Below, piece after piece: positions 1 through 6,553 of a stretch of 14,643 bases of DNA. Each line of letters begins with the position of its first letter. Positions within the stretch are counted from its first letter, which is position 1. The notes below the pieces were generated by a model. That model was given only the letters and a program-made list of their open reading frames with translations. It was not told where the DNA came from and searched no databases. This DNA comes from Candidatus Bathyarchaeota archaeon (lineage in GTDB: Archaea; Thermoproteota; Bathyarchaeia; TCS64), in NCBI GenBank assembly GCA_018396515.1, contig JAGTQJ010000018.1:973-15615 (forward strand), written 5' to 3'. A program made the position numbers and the translations under genes.

Positions 1-1
1 C

Positions 2-19
2 ATCGCTCTTCCAAGCGAT
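2..19. repeat. Short inverted repeat at window edge
   Basis: Bases 2-7 (ATCGCT) pair perfectly with 14-19 (AGCGAT) around a six-base loop. It could be the terminator hairpin of a gene lying to the left, or chance. The remaining bases up to the CapA-like promoter hold nothing I recognise. An ATG on the minus strand at 3..1 could open a divergent gene, but only the start codon would be inside the window. Confidence 0.2.
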
Positions 20-86
20 TTAGGTCCTCTTACTTGGGCGAATTAAGGGGAATGAGAATCTCCTCCAACTTGGTGATTATTAATCT

Positions 87-105
87 TTATTTTATCTTAT
101 ATTAC
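87..105 (+). promoter_or_regulatory. Probable TATA region for the CapA-like gene
   Basis: An A+T-only stretch broken by single C residues, ending in CTTATATTAC, is centred about 25 bases before the ATG at 126. In archaea the TATA box lies about 25 bases before the transcript start, so the mRNA would begin at or next to the ATG and be essentially leaderless. No Shine-Dalgarno sequence is seen before the ATG, which agrees. Confidence 0.45.
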
Positions 106-125
106 TACTGATTCAGAGATGCGGG

Positions 126-1421
126 ATGAAGAGGATAAGCGTCGTCGCAGCAGGGGATTCCCTCATCACCATGAGGCTCTCCGTGCATTCTGAGCCTTCC
201 TTCATGAGGCTTGTGGAGCTTGTTAGGGGGGCTGATGCCGCCTTCACAAACCTCGAGACCACTGTTCACGACTATGATGGCTACCCCGCCGCCGAGAGCG
301 GTGGGACTTGGACCAGGGCCCCGAGGGAGGTTCTGGACGACCTTATATGGATGGGCTTCGATATGGTCTCAACAGCTAACAACCACAGCGTGGACTACAT
401 GTACGGGGGTCTAGAGGCCACCATCGATAACCTGGAAGCGGTTGGCCTGGTCCATGCCGGGACTGGTTTAGACCTCTCCGAGGCGATGCAGCCAGCCTAC
501 CTAGAGACCCGTGAGGGGAGGGTAGCCCTTATAGCGGCCTGCTCCACCTTCCCATCCTTCGGCAGGGCCGGATTGGGGCGCCCAGACCTCCAGGGGAGGC
601 CCGGCCTCAACCCCCTGAGGTATGAGACATACTATGTTGTTAGGAGGGAGACGGTCGAGATCCTCAAGGAGGTCTCGAAGGAGCTTAGGCTTGAGGAGGT
701 TTTCCAGCCTCCTGATGCCTACTACTTCCTTCGGAGCAGGTTCGTAGTCGGCGAAGACCTAGGCGTTCACACGAAGCCTCATAAGGGGGATATGGAGAGG
801 AACCTTGAGGCTGTGAGGGAGGCCGTCAGGCAGGCCGACTGGGTCCTGTTCTCCCTCCACGCCCATGAGGGTAGGGAGGGAGAGGAGGATCGTCCGGCCG
901 AGTTCATCGAGGAGTTCTCGAGGGAATGTATAGATGCGGGGGCCCACGCCGTCCTTTGCCACGGCCACCACGCCATCAGGGGCATCGAGATCAGGGATGG
1001 TAGGCCCATCTTCTACGGCCTGGGGAACTTCATATTCCAGAATGAGACGGTTACTAAGCAGCCCGCCGAGTTCTATGAGAGGTATGGCCTGGACCCCCTA
1101 AAGGGGGGCCCCTCCGACGCCTACGATGCCAGGCAGAAGGCCCCGCCCAGGCCAGGATATCCGATCAGGAAGTGGTTCACGGAGGATGATAAGTACGGGT
1201 TGAGCTTCGTCTCCTCCATGAGGTTTGAGGGGGATAGGCTCAGGGAGCTTAGCCTCTACCCCGTAGACTTAGGCCGGAGTAGACCTAGGTCCCAGAGGGG
1301 CCGCCCAGTGCTCGCGGAGCCCGAGGTTGCAGAGCGGGTCTTGGAGAGGTTGAGGGAGCTCTCTGAGCCCTATGGGACTGAGATAGAGGTCGTTGAGGGC
1401 GTGGGCCTGGTGAAGCTTTGA
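126..1421 (+). CDS. CapA family protein (poly-gamma-glutamate capsule-type metallophosphatase fold)
   Basis: A 431-residue protein of the CapA/PGA_cap family, whose fold is related to calcineurin-like phosphoesterases. Seen in order: the opening strand ending in GD (10-11), TNLET (41-45), STANNHSVDY (82-91), SLHAHEG (243-249), CHGHHAIRG (278-286) and the family signature GLGNFIF (298-304). The Asp, Asn and His residues are placed as expected for a metal site. There is no signal peptide or membrane segment, so it is probably cytosolic, unlike bacterial CapA. Residues 145-225, between the two halves, look longer than usual. Substrate is unknown: archaeal members occur away from capsule genes and none are seen here. 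The ATG at 126 follows a TATA region at leaderless spacing. Its 3' end overlaps convergent rnp2 by 52 bp. The family call is firm; the reaction is not. Confidence 0.9.
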   Translation: MKRISVVAAGDSLITMRLSVHSEPSFMRLVELVRGADAAFTNLETTVHDYDGYPAAESGGTWTRAPREVLDDLIWMGFDMVSTANNHSVDYMYGGLEATIDNLEAVGLVHAGTGLDLSEAMQPAYLETREGRVALIAACSTFPSFGRAGLGRPDLQGRPGLNPLRYETYYVVRRETVEILKEVSKELRLEEVFQPPDAYYFLRSRFVVGEDLGVHTKPHKGDMERNLEAVREAVRQADWVLFSLHAHEGREGEEDRPAEFIEEFSRECIDAGAHAVLCHGHHAIRGIEIRDGRPIFYGLGNFIFQNETVTKQPAEFYERYGLDPLKGGPSDAYDARQKAPPRPGYPIRKWFTEDDKYGLSFVSSMRFEGDRLRELSLYPVDLGRSRPRSQRGRPVLAEPEVAERVLERLRELSEPYGTEIEVVEGVGLVKL

Positions 1422-1738
1422 GCCTCCTTCCTCCTCAGAGCCCTGAGGGTGCCGGAGACCCTCTTGACATTGATCGACGTGGAGAGCCCCTCAAGGCTTG
1501 TGATGTAGGCGAGGGAGGCCCTGACCTGTCTCAGCTGGGTGTGGCTGCATCTTAATATCCCCCTCTTCTCCTCCGCATCGTACTCTATGAGTTGAGGGTT
1601 AGCATGAGATAAGCCCTTCATCCCGTAGAGGGTTAGGATGCCTCTCATGATAGCATCCTCCACCTCCTCCTCCTTGAAGCGTCCCTCCGAGATTATTTGG
1701 AAGCTCAGGTATCTCCGCCTCACCCCTCTAACGGCCAT
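1370..1738 (-). CDS. rnp2: RNase P protein component 2 (Pop5 family)
   Basis: About 122 residues, the usual size for archaeal Pop5/Rnp2, a protein subunit of RNase P, which removes 5' leaders from pre-tRNA and pairs with Rnp3. Seen: RRRYLSFQI near the start, the helix GRFKEEEVEDAIMRGI, NPQLIEYD, the core RGILRCSHTQLRQVRASLAY and the C-terminal VSGTLRALRRK. I chose the ATG at 1738, which overlaps the end of rnp3 by 11 bases as in coupled translation; a TTG two codons earlier is possible. The last ~18 residues are low-complexity (Thr/Ser/Pro) and lie antisense to the end of the CapA-like gene, so this tail may have arisen by readthrough into the neighbour. Stop codon is TAG. Confidence 0.92.
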   Translation of the reverse strand: MAVRGVRRRYLSFQIISEGRFKEEEVEDAIMRGILTLYGMKGLSHANPQLIEYDAEEKRGILRCSHTQLRQVRASLAYITSLEGLSTSINVKRVSGTLRALRRKEAQSFTRPTPSTTSISVP

Positions 1739-2438
1739 CTTCAACCACCCTAACTCCGGGGGCGACGAACTCGGGGGTCATCTTCCCCCTATTCCTCTCC
1801 ACGATCATGAGGGGATTTTGGGATATCATCTCCCTTCCCACCTCCTCCTCAACGGATAGAAGGTCCAGGAGGGCGACGATCTCCCTGGGGCCTCTCATCA
1901 GCATAGGGGAGTCTGCTCCGCTTGAGACGACCACCGGTACATCCTTTCTCCTCGCATTATCGATCTCGGCCCTCATAACCGAGATTAGTTTCGCACACTG
2001 GAATGGCCCAGCCCTCAGTATGTCTGAGATGTTGATCTCCAGGGCGCATCCCGCCTCAGATGCTAGGGAGGCCTCCTGGCGGTCGAACCAAACCTTCATC
2101 CTCGTGATGGGGGATGGGGAGAAGTTGAGGATGTCAACCCTGTGATCCTTGGCGGATTGGCGGGCTACCTCCTTCCTCGTGCACTCTACAGCCACAACCT
2201 CATATCTCCATCTCAGGCTGCTCAATGACCTGAGCAGCTCCCTCCCACTCTCAGGCCTGAGATCAACCCGGGTCACAACATCGATATCAAGTCCCCTCCC
2301 CATATCCCTGAGGTTAGGGGAGTCGCTAGAGGCGAGTCCGACCGCTCCGAATCCCAGCCTCTTGGCATATGTGAGCATTGAGCGAAGCTCATCGGATTTA
2401 GCAGGCTTCTTCAAATGGAGATCTATATACTTAACCAA
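1728..2438 (-). CDS. rnp3: RNase P protein component 3 (Rpp30 family)
   Basis: About 236 residues in the TIM-barrel-like Rpp30 fold; a partner of Rnp2 in RNase P. Seen: the opening strand VKYIDLHL, FGAVGLASSD, the strand following TRVDLRP, VDILNFSPS, a central ALEINISDIL and VPVVVSSGADSPMLMRGPRE, all typical of Rpp30. The reading frame is open to 2465, but I place the start at the TTG at 2438-2436: it puts the first strand at the N terminus, as in the family, and a strong GGGGAGG lies 7 bases upstream (2446-2452). The gap from the COG1325 gene is then 23 bases, and its 3' end overlaps rnp2 by 11. Same operon as both. Confidence 0.93.
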   Translation of the reverse strand: MVKYIDLHLKKPAKSDELRSMLTYAKRLGFGAVGLASSDSPNLRDMGRGLDIDVVTRVDLRPESGRELLRSLSSLRWRYEVVAVECTRKEVARQSAKDHRVDILNFSPSPITRMKVWFDRQEASLASEAGCALEINISDILRAGPFQCAKLISVMRAEIDNARRKDVPVVVSSGADSPMLMRGPREIVALLDLLSVEEEVGREMISQNPLMIVERNRGKMTPEFVAPGVRVVEDGR

Positions 2439-2445
2439 CCCCAGG

Positions 2446-2452
2446 CCTCCCC
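2446..2452 (-). promoter_or_regulatory. Shine-Dalgarno site that sets the rnp3 start
   Basis: Minus-strand GGGGAGG, 7 bases before the TTG at 2438. It decides the start codon, because the nine codons upstream of that TTG (up to a TTG at 2465) give a Gly/Trp-rich stretch not expected in Rpp30. Confidence 0.6.
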
Positions 2453-2461
2453 AACATCCCC

Positions 2462-2911
2462 TCAATCCTTAAGCCCCTCTATTATGGAGACCAGGTGGCT
2501 TCTTATGTCAGGTATGGGGTTATTGCAACCCGAGAACTTGAACTTCAACCTTATCGGGTCTGCCTCACTAAGGAGGACTCTACCATGATAGGCCTTCTGC
2601 TTGTCGAATCGTAGATATAGGTTGTTAGCCTCATCCACCCGATCCTCAACCTCCAAGATCAGCCTCTCCCTATCCGTCGGGGGGAGGGCCCCAACCAGTG
2701 TTCTGAGGATCTCCCCTGCCAAGCCTCTATCCGTTACCTTCCCCCTGATCATCAATAGGGGGTCTCGGTAGTGGCCGCTCAGCCTCTCAACCCTCAAGCT
2801 CGGCCTAATAGCCTCCTCAGGAACCAGGTTAAATAATGCCCTCTCCACCTTCTTCTCATCCTCTGTCGCATAAGAGAAGACGGAGACCTCAACGCTCACC
2901 GCTTTAGACAA
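2462..2911 (-). CDS. COG1325 RNA-binding protein (predicted exosome-associated subunit)
   Basis: A 149-residue protein of the archaeal COG1325 family (RNA-binding domain PF01877), predicted from conserved gene order to act with the exosome and RNase P. Seen: SVEVSVFSYATEDEKKVERAL at the N terminus (typical of the family), GHYRDPLLMIRGKV in the middle, LRFDKQKAYHGRVLLSEADP and RLKFKF near the end. The TTG start at 2911 is supported by GGGAGG (2917-2922) 5 bases upstream; a GTG four codons in is the alternative. First gene of the operon with rnp3 and rnp2, an order conserved in many archaea. The exact biochemical role is inferred from context. Confidence 0.88.
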   Translation of the reverse strand: MSKAVSVEVSVFSYATEDEKKVERALFNLVPEEAIRPSLRVERLSGHYRDPLLMIRGKVTDRGLAGEILRTLVGALPPTDRERLILEVEDRVDEANNLYLRFDKQKAYHGRVLLSEADPIRLKFKFSGCNNPIPDIRSHLVSIIEGLKD

Positions 2912-2940
2912 TGACCCCTCCCGAAAGATGAGGAGATCCT

Positions 2941-2950
2941 CTTAAGTAAA
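2941..2950 (-). promoter_or_regulatory. Probable TATA box of the COG1325-rnp3-rnp2 operon
   Basis: Minus-strand GTTTACTTAAG with a purine-rich AAGG just upstream lies about 35 bases before the TTG start, giving a short leader that carries the Shine-Dalgarno site at 2917-2922. Confidence 0.4.
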
Positions 2951-3172
2951 CCTTACCTTCCCAACATCCCGGAAATCGCCCAAAACATCCAAGGACAGCT
3001 TCTGTAAGCCTCTTTTGTATCGGGCGCTCCCATGTTCTCCATGCCTTTCAAAGGATATTGTAGGGTCGCCGCAGGCGTTTGATTTTTTCATCTACAAAAG
3101 TTGTACTGACCCCTTTACCTCTTTGGATTGCTTCAATCCGCCACAATGAACTCTTCCTCTCAGAGGGGAAGG

Positions 3173-3501
3173 GATGAAAAATCTTCGATAGCAACTTCAC
3201 AGGGTACTACTCCCAGTGAACTCGCGGTTGAGCCACTTCGAAGGAGTATATTATCTCTATTGGGAAAATAAAGAAGTCTTAAAGAGAAAGCTCGCTAACG
3301 CTGAAAGAGATAAGCGCCTTTGAAATACTACCAGTAACCCGCGAAATAGCCGTTAAAGCTGCAGAGATAGACGCAGATCTAATTAAGAGGGGGGAAGCAT
3401 TGAGTTTAGCCGAAATATTAATCGCGGCGACAGCCATAAACCACAACCTAATATTGTTAACGAGAAACATTGAGCACTTTAAAGGGATTTCTACAAAATG
3501 A
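3173..3501 (+). pseudogene. Decayed PIN-domain ribonuclease toxin (VapC type)
   Basis: Three frames together spell the middle and end of a VapC-like PIN protein. Frame 1 (3173-3271, ends TAA) gives SSIATS...TTPSELAVEPLRRS...LLGK; frame 2 (about 3272-3306) gives NKEVLKRKLANAE; frame 3 (to TGA at 3499-3501) gives ISAFEILPVTREIAVKAAEI, then ALSLAEILIAATAI and LILLTRNIEHFKGI. The last part is highly typical of VapC, with Glu where the family usually has Asp after LSLA. The N-terminal strand with the first catalytic Asp is missing, and no antitoxin gene is seen. At least two frameshifts separate the pieces. The family call is firm; decay rather than sequencing error is supported by the missing N terminus and antitoxin. 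Confidence 0.75.
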
Positions 3502-3599
3502 AGATCAAGAGCTATTAACTTCCTTTTCTCTCTCCATATTGCACCATGAACATAAACAAAACTCCCTCCAACGAGTTCTTTTACAAAATCCACCGGGAC
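3480..3599 (-). pseudogene. Possible fragment of an unidentified protein gene
   Basis: The minus strand from 3599 reads VPVDFVKELVGGSFVYVHG then AIWREKRKLIALDLHFVE, with protein-like alternation of strands and charged turns suggestive of half an OB-fold. It runs into antisense of the vapC remnant, and an in-frame TAA (3602-3600) separates it from a short open stretch upstream (YSWEAEGMGLGDR). The nearest start would be the GTG of the third codon. I do not recognise the family. It could be a gene remnant truncated at both ends, or a chance open frame. Confidence 0.3.
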
Positions 3600-3713
3600 T
3601 TATCTATCTCCCAAGCCCATGCCTTCCGCCTCCCATGAATACTACGATGAAAAACAAATGCTACTACCGTAAACCCTAAAACATCCTGTTGGAGAGATTT
3701 GATTGGCACCTGC

Positions 3714-3810
3714 GCGGCCGTAGCTCAGCACGGACAGAGCATGGGTCTTCGGATAGGGGGTCCTAGAAGAAAACCCAGGGTCGCGGGTTCAAATCCTGCC
3801 GGCCGCGCCA
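3714..3810 (+). tRNA. tRNA-Arg (anticodon TCG) with intron
   Basis: The cloverleaf folds fully. Acceptor GCGGCCG (3714-3720) pairs with CGGCCGC (3800-3806); D stem GCTC/GAGC; anticodon stem TGGGT (3742-3746) with ACCCA (3773-3777); T arm GCGGG-TTCAAAT-CCTGC. Discriminator G (3807) and an encoded CCA (3808-3810) follow. After removing 19 bases the loop is CT-TCG-G-A, so the anticodon is TCG (3749-3751), which reads CGA and possibly other CGN arginine codons. The D loop holds GG as expected. An open frame antisense to this tRNA is spurious. Confidence 0.95.
3753..3771 (+). other. tRNA-Arg intron at canonical 37/38 position
   Basis: The precursor folds into a complete bulge-helix-bulge. The anticodon stem, then the central 4-bp helix CTTC (3747-3750) with GAAG (3766-3769), flanked by a 3-base bulge GGA (3751-3753) and a 3-base bulge AAA (3770-3772), then TAGG/CCTA (3754-3757 / 3762-3765) closed by a GGGT loop. 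Cutting after the second base of each bulge, as the archaeal splicing endonuclease does, removes exactly 19 bases between positions 37 and 38. Confidence 0.93.
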
Positions 3811-3894
3811 AACCAGCTTTATCCACAGATGGCCTCTCTCTTCCGGTGGAAATAATTGGTTTGGATAAAGTAGTTCTAAAAATTACAGGACCTC

Positions 3895-3900
3895 TTTTTT
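3895..3900 (+). terminator. T-run after the tRNA gene
   Basis: A run of six T about 85 bases after the tRNA end could stop archaeal RNA polymerase. Only the T-run supports it; the surrounding DNA is also A+T-rich. Confidence 0.25.
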
Positions 3901-3918
3901 CACTCAAAAACTTCAAAA

Positions 3919-3962
3919 TTTAATAATATCGTGAACTGAGATGGAAATGTGATCGAGGTGGG
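3919..3962 (+). promoter_or_regulatory. TATA box and Shine-Dalgarno site of the amidohydrolase gene
   Basis: TTTAATAATAT (3919-3929) is a good archaeal TATA box. It is followed by GAGGTGGG (3955-3962), 6 bases before the ATG at 3969. The Shine-Dalgarno site fixes the start codon. Confidence 0.55.
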
Positions 3963-3968
3963 TTTGAT

Positions 3969-5141
3969 ATGATAGACCTATCCCAATACTCCGTTGTAGA
4001 CGATCACTGCCACCCATTCCTGCCATGGAGAGAAGATAAAGAGTTTCACCAACTATTCAACCTATCAACCCTCAGCATACCCCGGATTCACAACGAAAAC
4101 ACCCTGCTCTATAGGAAAGTGGTTAAGGAACTATCTAGGGTGTTAAATTGTCCTTTCGATTTTGATATTGTCGTTGAGAGGAGAAAGAAGGAGTACTCTT
4201 TAGATCCCAGCGGCTATATAGAGAGGTTGTTCAAGGACGCAAAGATCAGCACGCTCATTTTGGATACTGGGTATCCCTCTGTGGAGTATTCTGGCTATTC
4301 TATCCCCTTAGAGGAGTTCCGGAAACTGGTGAGGTGCAGCCTGAGACGCATCTACCGAATTGAACCACCTCTGTTTCGAATACTCCAAGCAGATCTAACC
4401 TTTGAAGAGCTGCTGGACCGATTCATGGAGTCTCTAGAGCGGGCTGTGAAGACGGATGGATATGTTGGGCTAAAATCAGTAGTAGCCTACCGCGTCGGGT
4501 TGAGGAATCTAAAACAGGATGAAAACTCCGCTCGTGAGGCATATAGGAGGCTAAGGGGGAAAGATTTTTTGAGAGTGCCATCAAAAGAGAGGGATCCAAA
4601 GAGTGTTGAGGATGAAAGGGTTCTCCGAGGTTATCTCCTCTGCCGCGCTCTTGAGAAAAGCATAGATCTTGATGTTCCCCTCCAGATACATACGGGTATA
4701 GGAGACTCCCCTCAAATAGATGTGAGGGACTCTAACCCCCTCCACCTCCACGACATAATAGCAGATGAAGATCTTGGGAAAGCAAAGCTTGTCCTTGTTC
4801 ATGCTGGTTATCCCTATGTGGAAGAGGCGGGCTATCTCGCAAACAATTATCCAAACGTGTACATCGACCTCTCAGAGATGTTCCCATTCATAGCAACTGG
4901 AATGAGGGATGCAACCTTTCGCCTACTCTACATGGCTCCCGTGACTAAGATAATGTACGGCTCGGATGGCTACAGAATACCCGAAATATTCTGGATCTCA
5001 GCCCTCTGGGGTAAAAAAGCAATATCAGAGGCCCTAGAAGAGCTTGTGAACTCAGAGGTTATCGATGAAGACTACGCCTACAAAGCTGGGAGCCTCATCC
5101 TCTCAGAGAACGCAATCAAACTATATAATATTTCTATATAA
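3969..5141 (+). CDS. Amidohydrolase family protein, FluG-like (Amidohydro_2 type)
   Basis: A 390-residue TIM-barrel metal-dependent hydrolase. Expected ligand and catalytic residues are visible: DDHCH (11-15, the HxH motif), Lys169 in GYVGLKS, His241 in PLQIHTGIGD, His278 in LVLVHAGYP and Asp333 in MYGSDG. VYIDLSE (298-303 region) between the last two is also typical. The layout resembles the N-terminal amidohydrolase domain of FluG-type glutamine-synthetase-like proteins, where relatives hydrolyse gamma-glutamyl amides, but no synthetase domain follows here. The ~90 residues between the HxH motif and LILDTGYPS, and the charged stretch 180-225, may form substrate-specific insertions. It stands alone, with its own promoter and Shine-Dalgarno site and convergent to the DUF72 gene. 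The substrate cannot be told from the sequence. Confidence 0.85.
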   Translation: MIDLSQYSVVDDHCHPFLPWREDKEFHQLFNLSTLSIPRIHNENTLLYRKVVKELSRVLNCPFDFDIVVERRKKEYSLDPSGYIERLFKDAKISTLILDTGYPSVEYSGYSIPLEEFRKLVRCSLRRIYRIEPPLFRILQADLTFEELLDRFMESLERAVKTDGYVGLKSVVAYRVGLRNLKQDENSAREAYRRLRGKDFLRVPSKERDPKSVEDERVLRGYLLCRALEKSIDLDVPLQIHTGIGDSPQIDVRDSNPLHLHDIIADEDLGKAKLVLVHAGYPYVEEAGYLANNYPNVYIDLSEMFPFIATGMRDATFRLLYMAPVTKIMYGSDGYRIPEIFWISALWGKKAISEALEELVNSEVIDEDYAYKAGSLILSENAIKLYNISI

Positions 5142-5313
5142 TATTTAACAATTCTAAAACCACATGACCGATCTAAGAGGATTCGCAGATTAGGTTATGC
5201 TATCTTGTTGAGACGAAAACATCGGACATCCTATTTTAGAGCATCTAGGAGAACAATTTGAGATATGTTTTCATGAGTATCCCTGGTGAGCGATTCATCC
5301 TTCATAGTAATCT

Positions 5314-6015
5314 TTAATGGAGTTTTAATTCTTCAAATATGCTTAACATTCTTCTCGAATTTATGAGCATACCATGATTGTTGTTGAAGAAGATGTAGGT
5401 TTTCTCCGGTTTTAAATTAAAAATCTTTTCCATAACTTCTTTTAATTCTTCATCGTTGTAGATGTAGTTGTACCATTCTATTCTTCCATGCATCCTCAAA
5501 TAGACCATTCCGCTCGTGTTATAGATATCTAATGGGAATTCTGGAGAGTCGACGCTGACTAGGGTTATTCCAATGCTTGAGGCCCAATCAACCCATTCTC
5601 CATCATACCATTCGATATTCCTGGCTTCGAGAGCGAATCTTTCTTGAAGTCCTGTTTTCTTTACAAAATCTTCAATCAAATTAATCGCCTTTGGAGTTGT
5701 TGAGGGGGATAGCTGAAACAAGTAAAAGTCTATATAATGATCTAATGGGGTGAAGAGGTTATGGAATTTTCTCCAAAGCTCAAACGCTCTATCGCCGAAC
5801 CTGAAGGTGTGGGTGATAAGACGGTTGACCTTAATGGCCCATCTCAACCCCTCCCCCTTCCTAGCCCAGGACTTCACCATGTTGGGGAAGGGGAAGCGGT
5901 AGAAGCTGGAGTTCAGCTCAACAGCGTTCAACCCAGAGTTTGCGATATACCAGTCTAAAGTCCCCCCTTCGTTCCAAGGGTAGAACCAGCCCGAAGTCCC
6001 TACGAGGAGATCCAA
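5314..6015 (-). CDS. DUF72 family protein (YecE-like, COG1801)
   Basis: A 233-residue DUF72 protein with a TIM-barrel fold. Diagnostic features: VGTSGWFYPW at the N terminus, GLNAVELNSSFYRFP (29-43), RWAIKVNRLITHT, FYLFQLSPS, FALEARNIEWYD and VYLRMHGRIEWYNYIYNDEE, with IFFNNNHG near the end. The Glu/Asn/Tyr and Arg-His residues are conserved in the family. The reaction is unknown. The start is a TTG (6015-6013) with GATGGAG (6021-6027) 5 bases upstream; no ATG is available in frame. A candidate TATA (minus strand CTTAATTATTTC, about 6045-6056) lies upstream. Divergent from the TIGR04076 gene. Confidence 0.88.
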   Translation of the reverse strand: MDLLVGTSGWFYPWNEGGTLDWYIANSGLNAVELNSSFYRFPFPNMVKSWARKGEGLRWAIKVNRLITHTFRFGDRAFELWRKFHNLFTPLDHYIDFYLFQLSPSTTPKAINLIEDFVKKTGLQERFALEARNIEWYDGEWVDWASSIGITLVSVDSPEFPLDIYNTSGMVYLRMHGRIEWYNYIYNDEELKEVMEKIFNLKPEKTYIFFNNNHGMLINSRRMLSIFEELKLH

Positions 6016-6220
6016 AGAAACTCCATCTAATCTCTAGGTTCTAGAAATAATTAAGCTTTCCTTAGGTTTCTATAATTGAACCAGAATGGGATGAAGAAGG
6101 ATGAACTCAAATTTAGTCCTCATAAATACTTGTCAGCGAAGGGATTGTCTTCCCGAGCCTAGAATAATAGGCCTATATCCCAATAATTAATATCAAGGGC
6201 TTCTAATGAACTCAATAATC

Positions 6221-6228
6221 TTTTTATG
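6221..6228 (+). promoter_or_regulatory. Probable TATA box of the TIGR04076 gene
   Basis: TTTTTATG centred about 29 bases before the ATG at 6254 predicts a transcript start close to that ATG. This supports the downstream ATG over the one at 6206, which would lie upstream of the box. Confidence 0.4.
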
Positions 6229-6253
6229 TCAATTTCTCCGTTCCTATTTTGAG

Positions 6254-6529
6254 ATGCCTTACAAGGTTGTCTTGACGGTTTTGGAGACCCGGGGCGAAAG
6301 GCCCTGCAGCTACTATAAGGTTGGGGATCGGATAACCTTTGAGGGGGCTGAGATAGTGAAGGAGGAGAGCGATAGGCTCTGCATCTACGCCCTCTCAGCC
6401 CTGTTCCCGTATATTACGGCCCTGACCAGGGATACCCCTAAGGAGGACTGGATAAACAGGAAGGAGACCATCCAGTGTCCCGATGATGCTAGGCCCGTTA
6501 TATTCAAGATAACTAGGGAGCCGATATAG
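6254..6529 (+). CDS. TIGR04076 family small protein
   Basis: About 91 residues. Seen: MPYKVVLTVLETRG at the start, CSYYKVGDRITFEG, then LCIYALSALFPYITALTR and the closing IQCPDDARPVIFKI. This order (a strand, a Cys before YKVGD, a Cys-Pro-Asp near the end) matches the TIGR04076 family, whose function is unknown. The frame is open upstream to an ATG at 6206, but those 16 residues are hydrophobic, not family-like, and would start before the predicted transcript start. Ends with TAG 24 bases before the convergent cofE stop. Confidence 0.8.
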   Translation: MPYKVVLTVLETRGERPCSYYKVGDRITFEGAEIVKEESDRLCIYALSALFPYITALTRDTPKEDWINRKETIQCPDDARPVIFKITREPI

Positions 6530-6553
6530 AACCCTATGCGATCCTCCATGTCC

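Noticed and set aside
3044..3200. A minus-strand open frame of about 50 codons (contains GVSTTFVDEKIKRLRRPY)
   Set aside because: It has a protein-like look, but no recognised family, no ribosome site, and it overlaps the decayed vapC region; support is too thin to call a gene.
3725..3916. Open frame on the minus strand across the tRNA
   Set aside because: It is antisense to a fully folding tRNA, and its peptide is what a reversed tRNA gene encodes.
6206..6253. N-terminal extension of the TIGR04076 protein from the ATG at 6206
   Set aside because: The 16 residues are not family-like, and the TATA box at 6221 would lie inside them.
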